Shown in pieces: positions 39,331-48,949 of a stretch of DNA of 64,000 bases (positions are counted from its first letter, which is position 1; every line of letters begins with the position of its first letter). Source of the stretch: Octadecabacter sp. SW4 (GTDB lineage: Bacteria; Pseudomonadota; Alphaproteobacteria; Rhodobacterales; Rhodobacteraceae); assembly GCF_008065155.1 (NCBI RefSeq), contig NZ_CP042819.1, positions 1-64,000 of the forward strand, written 5' to 3'. The notes beneath the pieces are model-generated. The model saw only the letters and a list, made by a program, of their open reading frames with translations. It did not search any database and was not told where the DNA came from. A program made the position numbers and the translations under genes.

Positions 39331-40313
39331 AGAACGGGGTGCATTTCGCCCGTGTCCCAACCGTTCCGATTTAAGATGCGCGGATTGCGATATTTAATTG
39401 CGGTGGGGTGGTTCGGGTCCAGCACACCAAGCCGCACAAGGATATCGGCAATCACGCATTCTGATGCGCGTGTGGCGCCATCGGTGATCTTGAGAGCAAC
39501 ACCGATACGCTTGTCGGGAATGATTGCGGTAAATGCTCCTTCCGCCCCGAACTTCACGGCGACTTTGCCATCCATCGCCTGCATCAAATCCGTGCTGGAC
39601 TGTGCTTTGCCCGCGACCATCTCGGGAAAGGCGATCATCGCTTGGGTCAGCCGCGCCGCAGCCTGTGAACGCAGATCGTTCCGATCCTGTGCTGTGGCAA
39701 AGAACGCCATCGCACGCGCCAGACCGTGGACCGTTGTCGCAAAATTCGGGGCCGAGCATCCGTCAAGTCCGTGGCCAAGGCTATCTTGCGATGTGACGTC
39801 TTCGAAGGATTGCTTGAATGCCCTCTGGAGCGGGTGGTCGAGCTCAATATACTCTGGACCCGCCTTGAGGTGGTTCACCACAGTCAGGAAGCCCGAGTGT
39901 TTGCCCGAACATTCGTTGTGGTATTGGCAGGGGCTGCTGTCGGTCTTGATAAGTTTGTTGCGGGCATCGTTGTCGGCTGGCATGGCTGGCCCGCAGCGAA
40001 AATCCGCATCACTATAGCCAAGCGTGGCAATCCACTCGCGCACAGTATCAGTGTGGATTTTTGCCGCACTGTGGGATGCGCAGGCCAGCGCCAGATGCGC
40101 GTCCGTCAACCCGAATGCATCTGCCGCGCCGCTTTCGACCAGCGGCAGCGCCTGCACCATCTTGCACGACGAACGCGGGAAAATCACCATTTCGGGATCG
40201 CCCCAGGCGTCGATAATCTGGCCCGACCCGTCACAAATCACCGCATGCCCCTGGTGCGCGGATTCAAAAATGCCACCGCGCCAAAGTTCGACCAAAGTCA
40301 CGGGATTTCCCAT
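39327..40313 (-). CDS. Asparaginase (AsnII family, COG4448 type)
   Basis: A 328-residue enzyme of the rhizobial-type asparaginase II family, unrelated to the E. coli type I/II enzymes. Conserved blocks are LVELWRGGIFESAHQGHAVI, FPRSSCKMVQALPLVESGAA, CASHSA, CSGKHSGFL and DGCSAPNFATTVHGLA; the Ser-Lys and Ser/Cys-Lys pairs in FPRSSCK and CSGKH are the proposed catalytic elements. It converts asparagine to aspartate and ammonia. Confidence 0.9.
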   Translation of the reverse strand: MGNPVTLVELWRGGIFESAHQGHAVICDGSGQIIDAWGDPEMVIFPRSSCKMVQALPLVESGAADAFGLTDAHLALACASHSAAKIHTDTVREWIATLGYSDADFRCGPAMPADNDARNKLIKTDSSPCQYHNECSGKHSGFLTVVNHLKAGPEYIELDHPLQRAFKQSFEDVTSQDSLGHGLDGCSAPNFATTVHGLARAMAFFATAQDRNDLRSQAAARLTQAMIAFPEMVAGKAQSSTDLMQAMDGKVAVKFGAEGAFTAIIPDKRIGVALKITDGATRASECVIADILVRLGVLDPNHPTAIKYRNPRILNRNGWDTGEMHPVL

Positions 40314-40504
40314 TTCGCTCTCCTAAAGGTGATTTCAGCGGCTTTCCGCGCAAATATGGGGGGCAATTAGGCTTTCCCCTAGGCGCAAATTCTTGTTATC
40401 CCTACACGTATCGAGTTGAAACACGTCCGACCAGCCATAAGATGCCAGAAGATGCATCAGGGGCCGGACACCAGAGGCAAGGACAGCTTGGAGGCTGTGT
40501 AGAT

Positions 40505-41035
40505 ATGATTTCAGCATTTTCACGTGTGATTGGCGTTACGACCGCCCTGATGATTGCGGGTAGCGTTTCCGCGCAAGAGGAAAGCGGCAACCGCGTCGCC
40601 GCAAACACCGATTGGTCCGTTTTCGTCGAGGACAGCCCGACCGAATGCTGGGGTGTGTCGGCCCCCAAGGAAACGGTGAATACCCGCGACGGGCAGCCCG
40701 TGGCCGTGCGGCGTGGCGATATCCTGTTGTTCGTGTTCTATCGCCCCGGTTCGGGCGTCCAAGGGCAGGTGACGTTTACAGGCGGCTACCCCTTTGCCGG
40801 CGGCTCGACCGTGGAAGTGGACATCGACGGATCGAAATTTGAACTCTTTACCGAAGGCGAATGGGCCTGGCCTGCCACTCCCGAAGATGATGCAGCCATT
40901 GTCGCCGCAATGCGCCGCGGTGCCGAAGCCAAGCTGACCGCGCGGTCGGGTCGTGGCACGCAAACAGCCGATACTTTCTCGCTGTTGGGCTTTACGGCCG
41001 CCGTTGAAGAGGCGCAGCGCCGCTGCTCGGGTTAA
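40505..41035 (+). CDS. Invasion-associated locus B (IalB) family protein
   Basis: A 176-residue secreted protein: signal peptide GVTTALMIAGSVSAQE (cleavage near residue 24), then the IalB-like domain with DWSVFVEDSPTECWGVS at the start. It is usually periplasmic or outer-surface; the molecular role is not defined outside Bartonella. The ATG at 40505 is preferred because the 21-codon upstream extension is not part of the signal peptide. A strong hairpin follows the stop. Confidence 0.82.
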   Translation: MISAFSRVIGVTTALMIAGSVSAQEESGNRVAANTDWSVFVEDSPTECWGVSAPKETVNTRDGQPVAVRRGDILLFVFYRPGSGVQGQVTFTGGYPFAGGSTVEVDIDGSKFELFTEGEWAWPATPEDDAAIVAAMRRGAEAKLTARSGRGTQTADTFSLLGFTAAVEEAQRRCSG

Positions 41036-41061
41036 GCTGAAAACAGTGTTGTGAAATGAAC

Positions 41062-41090
41062 GGGGCCGGTTTTCTTTGGAAACCGGCCCC
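41062..41090 (+). terminator. Hairpin after the IalB gene
   Basis: GGGGCCGGTTT at 41062-41072 is perfectly complementary to AAACCGGCCCC at 41080-41090 with a 7-base loop. It ends 46 bases before rlmN. No U-tract follows, so it is either a Rho-independent-like terminator with a weak tail or an RNA-stabilising 3' end. Confidence 0.55.
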
Positions 41091-41136
41091 GAATCCTATA
41101 TTGGGCCTATCTGACCCCAAACCCAAAAGGTTCATC

Positions 41137-42324
41137 ATGTCGGCCACTGCACCGATCACCCAAGACGTCATGACCATCAAACGCGCGCTTCCCGAAGGCC
41201 CGACAAATATCGTCGGTCTGACCCGTGATGCGCTGCGCGAGGCCCTGATCGCAATGGGCACACCGGAAAAACAGGCCAAGATGCGCGTGAACCAGATCTG
41301 GCAATGGATCTATCACTGGGGCGCGCGCGATTTCGCTGATATGACAAACCTCTCCAAGGATTTTCGCGCGCAACTGGCGGATACCTTTGTCATCGCCCTG
41401 CCCGAAGTTGTGACACGCGAGGTATCCACCGACGGCACCCGCAAATACCTTGTGCGTATTGCCGGCGGTCACGAGGTCGAGGTGGTTTATATCCCCGAAA
41501 CCGATCGCGGCACGTTGTGCATTTCCAGTCAGGTCGGTTGCACCCTGACCTGCAGCTTTTGTCACACCGGCACGCAGAAACTGGTGCGCAACCTGACCGC
41601 CGGTGAAATCGTCGGGCAGATCATGCTCGCCCGCGATGATCTGGACGGCTGGCCGGAACAGGGCGTCAGCACCGCCGACCAAGGCCCGCGCCTTTTGTCC
41701 AATGTCGTGCTCATGGGCATGGGTGAACCGCTTTATAATTTTGAAAACGTCCGTGACGCGATGAAGATCGCGATGGACGGCGAAGGCATCGCCCTGTCGC
41801 GACGCCGCATCACCCTGTCCACGTCCGGCGTTGTGCCGGAAATCCACCGCACGGCGCAGGAAATTGGCTGCCAGCTCGCCGTGTCGTTTCACGCCACCAC
41901 GGACGAGGTGCGTGACAAACTGGTGCCGATCAACAAGCGCTGGAATATCGCCGAGCTTCTGGACGCCCTGCGCGCGTATCCCAAGGTGTCCAACAGCGAA
42001 CGGATCACCTTTGAATATGTGATGCTGAAAGGCGTGAACGACAGCGACGATGATGCCCGCCGTCTGGTGAAACTGATCGACGGCATCCCCGCCAAGATCA
42101 ACCTGATCCCGTTCAACGAATGGCCCGGCGCGCCCTATGAACGCAGCGACAAGGCGCGGATCGACGCCTTCGCCGAAATCGTCTATCGCGCCGGCTACGC
42201 CAGCCCGATCCGGCGTCCACGCGGCGAAGACATCATGGCTGCCTGCGGTCAGTTGAAATCTGCCACCGAACGTGCCCGCAAATCCCGCAAGCAAATCGAC
42301 GCAGAGGCAGGCTTGGGCGACTAA
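41137..42324 (+). CDS. rlmN: 23S rRNA (adenine(2503)-C(2))-methyltransferase RlmN
   Basis: RlmN is a radical SAM enzyme that methylates C2 of A2503 in 23S rRNA and A37 in some tRNAs. The 395-residue protein has the CxxxCxxC iron-sulfur motif in [20 protein letters not shown], the family N terminus [20 protein letters not shown], and the methyl-carrier Cys in [11 protein letters not shown]. The start at 41137 gives the standard length. The stop overlaps the opposing gene by CTAA. Confidence 0.96.
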   Translation: MSATAPITQDVMTIKRALPEGPTNIVGLTRDALREALIAMGTPEKQAKMRVNQIWQWIYHWGARDFADMTNLSKDFRAQLADTFVIALPEVVTREVSTDGTRKYLVRIAGGHEVEVVYIPETDRGTLCISSQVGCTLTCSFCHTGTQKLVRNLTAGEIVGQIMLARDDLDGWPEQGVSTADQGPRLLSNVVLMGMGEPLYNFENVRDAMKIAMDGEGIALSRRRITLSTSGVVPEIHRTAQEIGCQLAVSFHATTDEVRDKLVPINKRWNIAELLDALRAYPKVSNSERITFEYVMLKGVNDSDDDARRLVKLIDGIPAKINLIPFNEWPGAPYERSDKARIDAFAEIVYRAGYASPIRRPRGEDIMAACGQLKSATERARKSRKQIDAEAGLGD

Positions 42325-43235
42325 CCCCCGCCCAACGCGGCTTTCTTCTCGCGCAGGGCTTTGTCAAAGGCTTCAAGCTCTTTTTCGTGGCGTTCTATGG
42401 CGTCGGTGAAGATCTTGACCATGAAATCCCGGAAATCCTTTTCTTTCTTGGCCTTCTTGTCGGTCAATCCTTTGGTCAGGGGTCTGTCGCGTTCTTCCTG
42501 CGCGCGTTTGCGCAGCCATTTGATGTGGGCCTCGACCTTGGCACGATGCGCCTTCAGGGCATCTTCGGTGATGCCTAGCGTGCCAAGGTCATCAGGCAGC
42601 AGGGGGCGCGGCGGATCTTCGAACCGCGATGGGATCGGATCGCCCTTTTTGGGTTTGACGCAGTGGCGCAGGAAACTGCCGTGAAACTGCACCGCAAAGG
42701 GGAAGGACACAAACAGGTAGCCGCGCAACTGTTTACCCGGAACCCTCAGAATAAAGTGGCGGTATTCGACTTCGGCCCGAATGGCAAAGCTGGTATCGGG
42801 CGCAAACCCCGCCTTGAATTTGGCAATCGGCACGGTGACCTTGAAACTGGCCAGCGCGCCTTGCAGCGCCTTGTTAAGGTCCGCCAGACCGGACAAACCC
42901 GCCGCCTTGGCGGTGGCATTGGCAAACGCCTTGGCCCTTTTGGGGTGATTGCCGGGTGGGGCCTTGGGTGCGCTGGGGTCCGGCTTGCGCGGCACAAAGG
43001 CGAACAAATCGGTCTCAAGCGTGATCTGGTTATTCACGTCGATGGCAAAGCGTTTTTCGACCTTGGTGCGGCAATCATAGCGATAGACAAGGCGGTTGGA
43101 TTTCTGGCGTAATTCCCAATCGGCATGTTCAAAGAAATTTCGATAGCTATGTGGCGATGGAAACATCGTGCGCGGCGGGTCTTGCGGCACATAGGGTGTC
43201 GCCTCGAAGTCGATGCTGCCAATTTTGATTTTCAT
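42321..43235 (-). CDS. Hypothetical protein with C-terminal coiled coil
   Basis: A 304-residue soluble protein without a recognised family. The first about 90 residues look like a compact beta-rich domain ([36 protein letters not shown]), followed by a Pro/Lys-rich linker, a hydrophobic beta-strand region (about 135-190), and a long charged helical tail of Lys/Glu heptads (about 225-300, including [20 protein letters not shown]). The frame reaches 43283, but the ATG at 43235 follows GGGGGGCAC and is the likely start. Confidence 0.7.
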   Translation of the reverse strand: MKIKIGSIDFEATPYVPQDPPRTMFPSPHSYRNFFEHADWELRQKSNRLVYRYDCRTKVEKRFAIDVNNQITLETDLFAFVPRKPDPSAPKAPPGNHPKRAKAFANATAKAAGLSGLADLNKALQGALASFKVTVPIAKFKAGFAPDTSFAIRAEVEYRHFILRVPGKQLRGYLFVSFPFAVQFHGSFLRHCVKPKKGDPIPSRFEDPPRPLLPDDLGTLGITEDALKAHRAKVEAHIKWLRKRAQEERDRPLTKGLTDKKAKKEKDFRDFMVKIFTDAIERHEKELEAFDKALREKKAALGGG

Positions 43236-43355
43236 AGTGCCCCCCAATCCGCCAAAGCATAGCCCACAGTCGCGAATCCGCAAAACGGCGGGTGGTTGCG
43301 TGACGTATCGCGGTGGTTAACCTCGCGTTCACCAGAATCGCGTCAGTTTGGCGGC

Positions 43356-43559
43356 ATGGACCAGACACTCACAGTTCAACTGAAAATCGCCGCCCCAATG
43401 GAGGAGGCATTGCGCCTTGCCGCGTGGGAAGATGAAACAACGCTCGGTCATGTGGTGCGTGATGCGATCGCGCGTGAAATCAGGCGACGGCGGCAACATC
43501 AGGTTGCCGCCGCCAAAATTTCACAAGGCGCGCCCAGCCAACGGGCGTTTTCACCTTAG
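43356..43559 (+). CDS. Ribbon-helix-helix-like small protein
   Basis: A 67-residue protein whose first strand TLTVQLKI is followed by two helices (MEEALRLAAWEDE and LGHVVRDAIAREIRRRR), the pattern of ribbon-helix-helix DNA-binding proteins. It could be a repressor or an antitoxin, but no toxin-sized partner is adjacent. It is divergent from the hypothetical gene at 42321-43235. The stop overlaps that of the oxidoreductase (TTAG). Confidence 0.6.
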   Translation: MDQTLTVQLKIAAPMEEALRLAAWEDETTLGHVVRDAIAREIRRRRQHQVAAAKISQGAPSQRAFSP

Positions 43560-44686
43560 GCCAACAACGCGCGGGCCTCGTCGGCCGATAGGGCGGCGGG
43601 GCGTTCGCAGGTCGTCGTCATGTCTACAAAGCCGCGGGATTCGGCGGCGCGCAGGATACCTGTCATCACTTCAATCGCATGCACAGCCAGATCAATGTCG
43701 CACCGGTGCTTGCGCCCCTCGCTGATGGCTTGGGCCATATCGGCAAGACCGGCACAGCGATAATTGGCGCGCGGCGTGCCCTTGTCATCCTGATTGGCGA
43801 TCCCAAAGGGATGGTCCGTTGGCACCAGATTTGTGCGGTCACCATCCATCCCCGCGTGGCCGACATTGCCACCAAAGAAATTCGGGTCGGGCACAAACAG
43901 GCTGCCTGTTTCGCCGTAAAGTTCCATGTTGGGGTGGCTGTGCGCCCAAACATCCCAGCTCGCGCCCAGCGTCACGATGGCACCGTTGTGAAACTCCAGC
44001 AGGGCATGAATGTTGGTCGGCGTGTCCACCGGCACGGTTTCGCCATCCCGTGGCCCATTGGAAATGGTGCGAGTCTTGAAGGTGGCCGCGGCCATCGCGC
44101 TGACGGTTTTGACCGGCCCGATCAGCTGGATCAGGTTGGTCACGTAATAGGGGCCAATATCCAGAACCGGTCCGGCCCCCGGCTGGAAAAAGAAATCGGG
44201 GTTCGGGTGCCATTGCTCCATGCCGTGGCTCATCACGTGGCAGGTGCCACCGATGATCCGGCCCACATCGCCCGCATCAATGGCCGCACGCGCCTGCTGG
44301 TGTGCACCGCCCAGAAATGTATCGGGCGCTGACCCAACGCGCAGACCCTTGGCCGCCGCCAGTTCGCGCAGGGCTTCGCCTTCCTCAAGTGTCAACACCA
44401 GCGGTTTTTCGGAATAGGCGTGCTTGCCTGCCTCAAGAATTTGCCGCGTGACCTGATAATGCACCGCAGGGATCGTCAGGTTCACGATCACATCGATATC
44501 GCCCGCCGCCAGCAGCCCCTCAACGGTGTCGGCACGCACGCCAAATTCATCGGCACGCGCCTTGGCGGCATCCATGTTGATATCGGCTACCGCGCGCATA
44601 TCCAGCGCCTTGAACAGCGGACCCAAACGCAAATAGGCCGCCGAGATGTTCCCGCATCCAATGATGCCAACCCCAAGTTTCTTCAT
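43556..44686 (-). CDS. Gfo/Idh/MocA family oxidoreductase (1)
   Basis: A 376-residue NAD(P)-dependent sugar or polyol dehydrogenase. The N-terminal Rossmann motif is VGIIGCGNISAAYLRLG, the conserved catalytic-region Lys is in AYSEKPLVLTLEEGE, and the substrate-domain block VLDIGPYYVTNLIQLIGPV holds Asp and His/Tyr contacts typical of the family. It is the last gene of the minus-strand sugar operon, 12 bases after the isomerase. The paired genes on the plus arm are homologous in type but not closely similar, which suggests two separate substrates or steps. Confidence 0.9.
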   Translation of the reverse strand: MKKLGVGIIGCGNISAAYLRLGPLFKALDMRAVADINMDAAKARADEFGVRADTVEGLLAAGDIDVIVNLTIPAVHYQVTRQILEAGKHAYSEKPLVLTLEEGEALRELAAAKGLRVGSAPDTFLGGAHQQARAAIDAGDVGRIIGGTCHVMSHGMEQWHPNPDFFFQPGAGPVLDIGPYYVTNLIQLIGPVKTVSAMAAATFKTRTISNGPRDGETVPVDTPTNIHALLEFHNGAIVTLGASWDVWAHSHPNMELYGETGSLFVPDPNFFGGNVGHAGMDGDRTNLVPTDHPFGIANQDDKGTPRANYRCAGLADMAQAISEGRKHRCDIDLAVHAIEVMTGILRAAESRGFVDMTTTCERPAALSADEARALLA

Positions 44687-44698
44687 ATCCGTGATCCT

Positions 44699-45445
44699 TT
44701 AGAATTTCGTTGCGGTTGCCAGTGATCGGCGCGCAAAGCGTTCGTCGTCATTGGGGTTGTCGTGTTCAATGACAAAGTGCGTAACATTCGCAGCCGCAAG
44801 CGCTGCCGTGATCGATGCCCAATCCATCGTGCCGTGGCCCACATCGGCCCAGCCATCTTCATCCACGCATTCACCGCTGGGGGCAATGTCTTTGATGTGA
44901 ACAGCAACAAGCCGGTCCGCATATTTAGCGATCCACGCGGCAGGGCTTTGACCTGCGCGCTGCACCCACCCCAGATCAAGCTCGAGCGAGAGCGATGGGC
45001 CGCCTTCCATCATTGCATCGAGCGGCATGACACCATCGGCACCGGCCACAAGTTCAAAGTCGTGGTTATGCCAGCCAAAATTCAACCCCGCGTCGATGAT
45101 CGGCTGCCCGGCTTTGGCCAGCCGCGCACCAAAGGCGCGCCAACCAGCAGTATCTGTCGGGCGCAAGTCCTGCGCGATATGGGGCACAAGCACGTGTTTG
45201 ATCCCCAAAGTTTTGGCGACTTCGATCGCGCGTGCGGGATCGCCTTCGACCATATCAAGACCAAAGTGCCCGGTCGGCATTTGCAGCCCCGTCGCATCAA
45301 GTTGGGCGCGCAAGCCAGCCGCATCGTCATAAAGCCCGCCATACCCTTCGACATACGAATACCCGAGGCGCGACAGCATCGACAGCGTATCGCCCAGCGG
45401 CGGGAAGTTGCGGGAACAGTAAAGTTGATAGGCAATCGTCGGCAT
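44699..45445 (-). CDS. Sugar phosphate isomerase/epimerase (TIM barrel, AP endonuclease 2 family) (1)
   Basis: A 248-residue xylose-isomerase-like TIM barrel. Metal-ligand candidates appear in NFGWHNHDFEL, LSLELDLGWVQRAG (the Glu and Asp) and VAVHIKDIAPSG (HxKD). The ATG at 45445 follows AAAGGAAACCC; the upstream extension overlaps the GH2 gene and is Pro/Arg-rich. It stands between the beta-mannosidase and the oxidoreductase. Family members isomerise sugars or cleave 3-keto-glycosides. Confidence 0.88.
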   Translation of the reverse strand: MPTIAYQLYCSRNFPPLGDTLSMLSRLGYSYVEGYGGLYDDAAGLRAQLDATGLQMPTGHFGLDMVEGDPARAIEVAKTLGIKHVLVPHIAQDLRPTDTAGWRAFGARLAKAGQPIIDAGLNFGWHNHDFELVAGADGVMPLDAMMEGGPSLSLELDLGWVQRAGQSPAAWIAKYADRLVAVHIKDIAPSGECVDEDGWADVGHGTMDWASITAALAAANVTHFVIEHDNPNDDERFARRSLATATKF

Positions 45446-45464
45446 CGGGTTTCCTTTCAGGTTG

Positions 45465-47870
45465 TCAGGCCATCGTGGCCGTATGAAGATCGCGCAGGGT
45501 GAATGCGGGGGTGTCGCCCCTCTCCGGCACGAATGAGAACGTAAGGGGCGTATCAGGCATGAGATGCACAGCGTTGCGGTCAAACCGTCCGGCCGTAGAT
45601 GCCTCGAGACTGACGAAAAACGCGGGCTTTTGCGCCGTCAGCGTGATCTGCCAAACGCCACCTTGGTCCGCGACAGCCATTGCGATATCGGGTGCGTTCA
45701 ATGCGTAATGTTTGAAGGGGTGGGGTGCGTATATATCGCTGCCGCTGGTTCCATCGCTGCCGGTCCAGGCGAAAAACAGCATCTCTTGCGCACCTAGATC
45801 GCCAGCCTGCACGGTTAAAACATCAACTGCATCGCTGCCGATGCTGGCATCCGCCTTGCCAAGGTCGCGGGTGCTGCCATCCATCGCCAGGGCAACGGCC
45901 GTGACAAAGACATCGACCCTGTCAGCCAGATCATTGACGCCGCGCAGCACGATACCGTCGCCCATAGGCACGGCCGTCACCAGCACGGGGTTATAAAAAT
46001 CGCGCGCCATATGGTGCAGCAATTTCCAGTTGCCACCATGATCAAGCGAGGCCCAGGAACACACCGGCCAGGTATCGTTCAACTGCCAGTAAAGCGTGCC
46101 CATGCACTGCGGTTTCAGGCTGCGCCAGTGGGTCACGGCGGTCTTGATCGCGATGCCCTGCTGCACCTGGCTCAGATACACGAAATCTTCAAATTGCGCG
46201 GGCCAGCGGAAATAGCGAAACATGGTTTCCGCAATCCGCGCATTGCCGCCAGCATTCTTTTGGTGGCTTTCCAGCACCGGAGCCGCGATGTTGAAATCTT
46301 CGGGCGCGGCGAATGTGCGGATCGCCGACATCGACGGATAGGATTGAAAACCGAATTCCGAACAAAAGCGCGGGGTCACATCGCGATAGTGGTCGAAATC
46401 GCGCCCCTCGTGCCAGACCGACCAGAAATGCATGTCGCCTTGCCCGTCCACATGCCAGCCATCGCGAAAATCCATCGGCCCAAGCGAAGGTGACGAGGGC
46501 CACCAGTTCGCCGCGGGATCAACCGATTTCATCGCCGTTTCAATAGTGCGGTTCAGCCGGTCGTAATTCACCAGATAGCGGTCGCGGTTGTCGCGGGTTT
46601 CCGGGAACCAGTCCAGCGAGCCGACCAATTCGTTATCGCCGCACCACAGCGCCAGACAGGCGTGATGCTGGAGGCGGGCGGTGTTTTCGCGCACCTCGGC
46701 GGTGACGTTTTCAAGGAATGCATCGTCGGACGGATAGATCGAACAGGCGAACATGAAATCCTGCCAGACCATCAGGCCCAACGCGTCGCAGGCATCATAA
46801 AAACTGTCCGGCTCGTAGCGCCCGCCGCCCCAAACGCGGATCATATTCATATGCGCGTCGGCTGCCGATTGCAGCAATCCACGCGTCTTTGCGTCGGTGA
46901 TGTTGCCCTGCAGGGCATCGGCTGGGATCCAGTTGGCACCCTTGGCAAATACAGCGCGTCCATTCACACGACACCCGAAAGACGCACCGGCCGTGTCAGG
47001 TTGCGTGACCAATTCGATGTTGCGCAGGCCCAGACGCCGGTGCGCGGTCACGCCGCCGGCGTCGATTTCAAGGTCGTGCAGGGTCTGGGGCCCTTGCCCG
47101 TTTGGCCACCACAGGTCAGGGTTCTTGATGGACAGGCGCACAAAAGCTTTGCCGCCATCTATCTCGGCGCTTGCCGTCTGATCACATAGGCGCGCCCGCA
47201 CCGTTTCACCGTCCAGAAAGGCCGCATTCACCGTCACATCAACGGCCACATGACCATCGCTGTGGGTTTGCTGCACCAGCACCGCATCAATCCGCGGCGC
47301 GCCTGTTGGCTCCAGCCGAATACCGCCGCCCACGCCAAAGGGTGTCAGCGCGATGTTCCAGTCCCAGCCGAAATCGCATTGCACCTTGCGCAGCATATTT
47401 CCGTTCGGGATCGGGTTGTTGTCGGTGGAATAGGGGATGGGGAAAGGGTGCGCGACCTGACGTTTTGCGCCCTCGGCCACGGGGGAATGAAAGGTGATCT
47501 CGACCGTGTTCTTGCCCGGCTTGGCCACATCGGACAGATCAATCCGAAAGCTGCGATGCACGTTATCACAGCGCAAGACCACCCGCCCGTTCCACCGGAT
47601 CGTCGCAACGGTATCGACGCCGGACACCACCAGATCAACCGCCATGTCGGTCAAGGTCACATCGCGGCGCACAACCCAGTCACGCTCGCCGATCCAGCGC
47701 AGATCATATTCGTTGCGTCCCCAATAGGGGTCGGGAATATGCCCCGCGGCGTGGAGCGCGGTAATGCCGTCACCGGGCAGCATCACGTCACAACGGTAAT
47801 CGCCGTTTATGTCGGTCAATGTCCAGGCGCCCGTCAGATCGGTGCCATCGGACCGGCCTTTTGGTGTCAA
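45465..47870 (-). CDS. Beta-mannosidase (glycoside hydrolase family 2)
   Basis: An 801-residue cytoplasmic glycoside hydrolase with no signal peptide. The GH2 order is seen: N-terminal jelly roll (DYRCDVMLPGDGITALHAAG, WGRNEYDLRWIGERDWV), Ig-like domain, then the TIM barrel with GANWIPADALQG and RVWGGGRYEPDSFYDACDAL. The acid/base Glu is in LWCGDNELVGS (near residue 410) and the nucleophile Glu in CSEFGFQSYPS (near 505). It closely resembles beta-mannosidases rather than galactosidases. It likely removes mannose from the non-reducing end of imported beta-mannosides. The start overlaps the ATPase stop by 4 bases. Confidence 0.9.
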   Translation of the reverse strand: MTPKGRSDGTDLTGAWTLTDINGDYRCDVMLPGDGITALHAAGHIPDPYWGRNEYDLRWIGERDWVVRRDVTLTDMAVDLVVSGVDTVATIRWNGRVVLRCDNVHRSFRIDLSDVAKPGKNTVEITFHSPVAEGAKRQVAHPFPIPYSTDNNPIPNGNMLRKVQCDFGWDWNIALTPFGVGGGIRLEPTGAPRIDAVLVQQTHSDGHVAVDVTVNAAFLDGETVRARLCDQTASAEIDGGKAFVRLSIKNPDLWWPNGQGPQTLHDLEIDAGGVTAHRRLGLRNIELVTQPDTAGASFGCRVNGRAVFAKGANWIPADALQGNITDAKTRGLLQSAADAHMNMIRVWGGGRYEPDSFYDACDALGLMVWQDFMFACSIYPSDDAFLENVTAEVRENTARLQHHACLALWCGDNELVGSLDWFPETRDNRDRYLVNYDRLNRTIETAMKSVDPAANWWPSSPSLGPMDFRDGWHVDGQGDMHFWSVWHEGRDFDHYRDVTPRFCSEFGFQSYPSMSAIRTFAAPEDFNIAAPVLESHQKNAGGNARIAETMFRYFRWPAQFEDFVYLSQVQQGIAIKTAVTHWRSLKPQCMGTLYWQLNDTWPVCSWASLDHGGNWKLLHHMARDFYNPVLVTAVPMGDGIVLRGVNDLADRVDVFVTAVALAMDGSTRDLGKADASIGSDAVDVLTVQAGDLGAQEMLFFAWTGSDGTSGSDIYAPHPFKHYALNAPDIAMAVADQGGVWQITLTAQKPAFFVSLEASTAGRFDRNAVHLMPDTPLTFSFVPERGDTPAFTLRDLHTATMA

Positions 47871-48945
47871 AGTCGCGCCTCGGTCTTTTTGTCAAACAGG
47901 GATGCCTGCGCCGGAACGATGCCGATCTTAAGGTCGTCGCCTTCGTGAACGCGGGCCTGGCCATCCATACGAATGCGAAAGGTTTTATCCGCCACCGTAA
48001 CGTGCACCAGCGTATCCGATCCCATCGGTTCTACCAGATCGGCGGTCACATCCATCTGGATCGGTGCGTTGTTCACCAGTTCGCCGGTGACGATATGTTC
48101 CGGGCGGATACCGATCACGGCGGCACCGTTGTGGACAGTCTCACTGGCGTATTCGTAACCTTCCATCGGCATGGCGATCCCGTTGGTGGTGAATGTCCCA
48201 TCGCGGAATTCGCCCTCCATGAAATTCATCGAGGGCGAGCCGATGAAATCGGCCACATAGATATTCTGCGGGCGGTTATAAATCTCGTCCGGTGACCCAA
48301 GCTGCATGATGTTGCCACCCTTCATGATCGCGATCCGGTCGGCCAGCGTCATTGCTTCGACCTGATCATGGGTCACATAGATCATCGTGTTTTTCAGGCT
48401 GTGGTGTAGCCGTTTCAATTCAACCCGCAGGTCCGCGCGCAATTTTGCATCAAGGTTGGACAGCGGTTCGTCAAACAGGAACACATCCACATCGCGCACC
48501 AGCGCACGGCCGATCGCGACACGCTGACGTTGCCCCCCGACAGCGCGCCGGGTTTGCGTTTCAGCAATTGTTCAATCTGCAAAACCTCGGCGGCGCGGGC
48601 GACACGTTGCGCAATTTCCGCCTTTGGCATTTTGGCGTTCTTGAGGCCGAACGATAGGTTCCCCTCGACGCTCATCTGCGGATAAAGCGCGTAGGACTGG
48701 AACACCATGCCGATGCCGCGTTCGCTGGGTTCTTTCCAGGTGACATTGTCGCCCTTGATGAAAATCTGCCCGTCGCTGACTTCCAAAAGCCCCGCGATGC
48801 AGTTCAACAGCGTGGATTTCCCGCAGCCGGACGACCCAAGCAGCACGATAAATTCACCCTCGTTGATATCGAGGTTCAGGTTGCGCAGTACCTGAACAGA
48901 GCCGAAATTAAGGTCGAGGTTTTTGATTTGAACAGAGTGAGTCAT
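47867..48945 (-). pseudogene. Sugar ABC transporter ATP-binding protein (UgpC/MalK type), frameshifted
   Basis: Two consecutive frames together make one CUT1-family ATPase of about 359 residues. The first (start 48945) carries Walker A GSSGCGKST and ends in the signature LSGG; the second resumes at RDVDVFLFDEPLSNLD with the Walker B and the regulatory C-terminal domain to 47867. The break is a run of six C at 48533-48538 (plus strand) where seven would restore LSGGQRQRVAIGRAL. The cause is either a real one-base deletion or a homopolymer sequencing error. The latter is favoured because the rest of the gene and the operon look intact. Confidence 0.85.
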
Positions 48946-48949
48946 GAGA

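Noticed and set aside
41107-42294. 395-codon open frame opposite rlmN
   Set aside because: Full antisense of a conserved radical SAM enzyme; its residues mirror GC-skewed codon positions.
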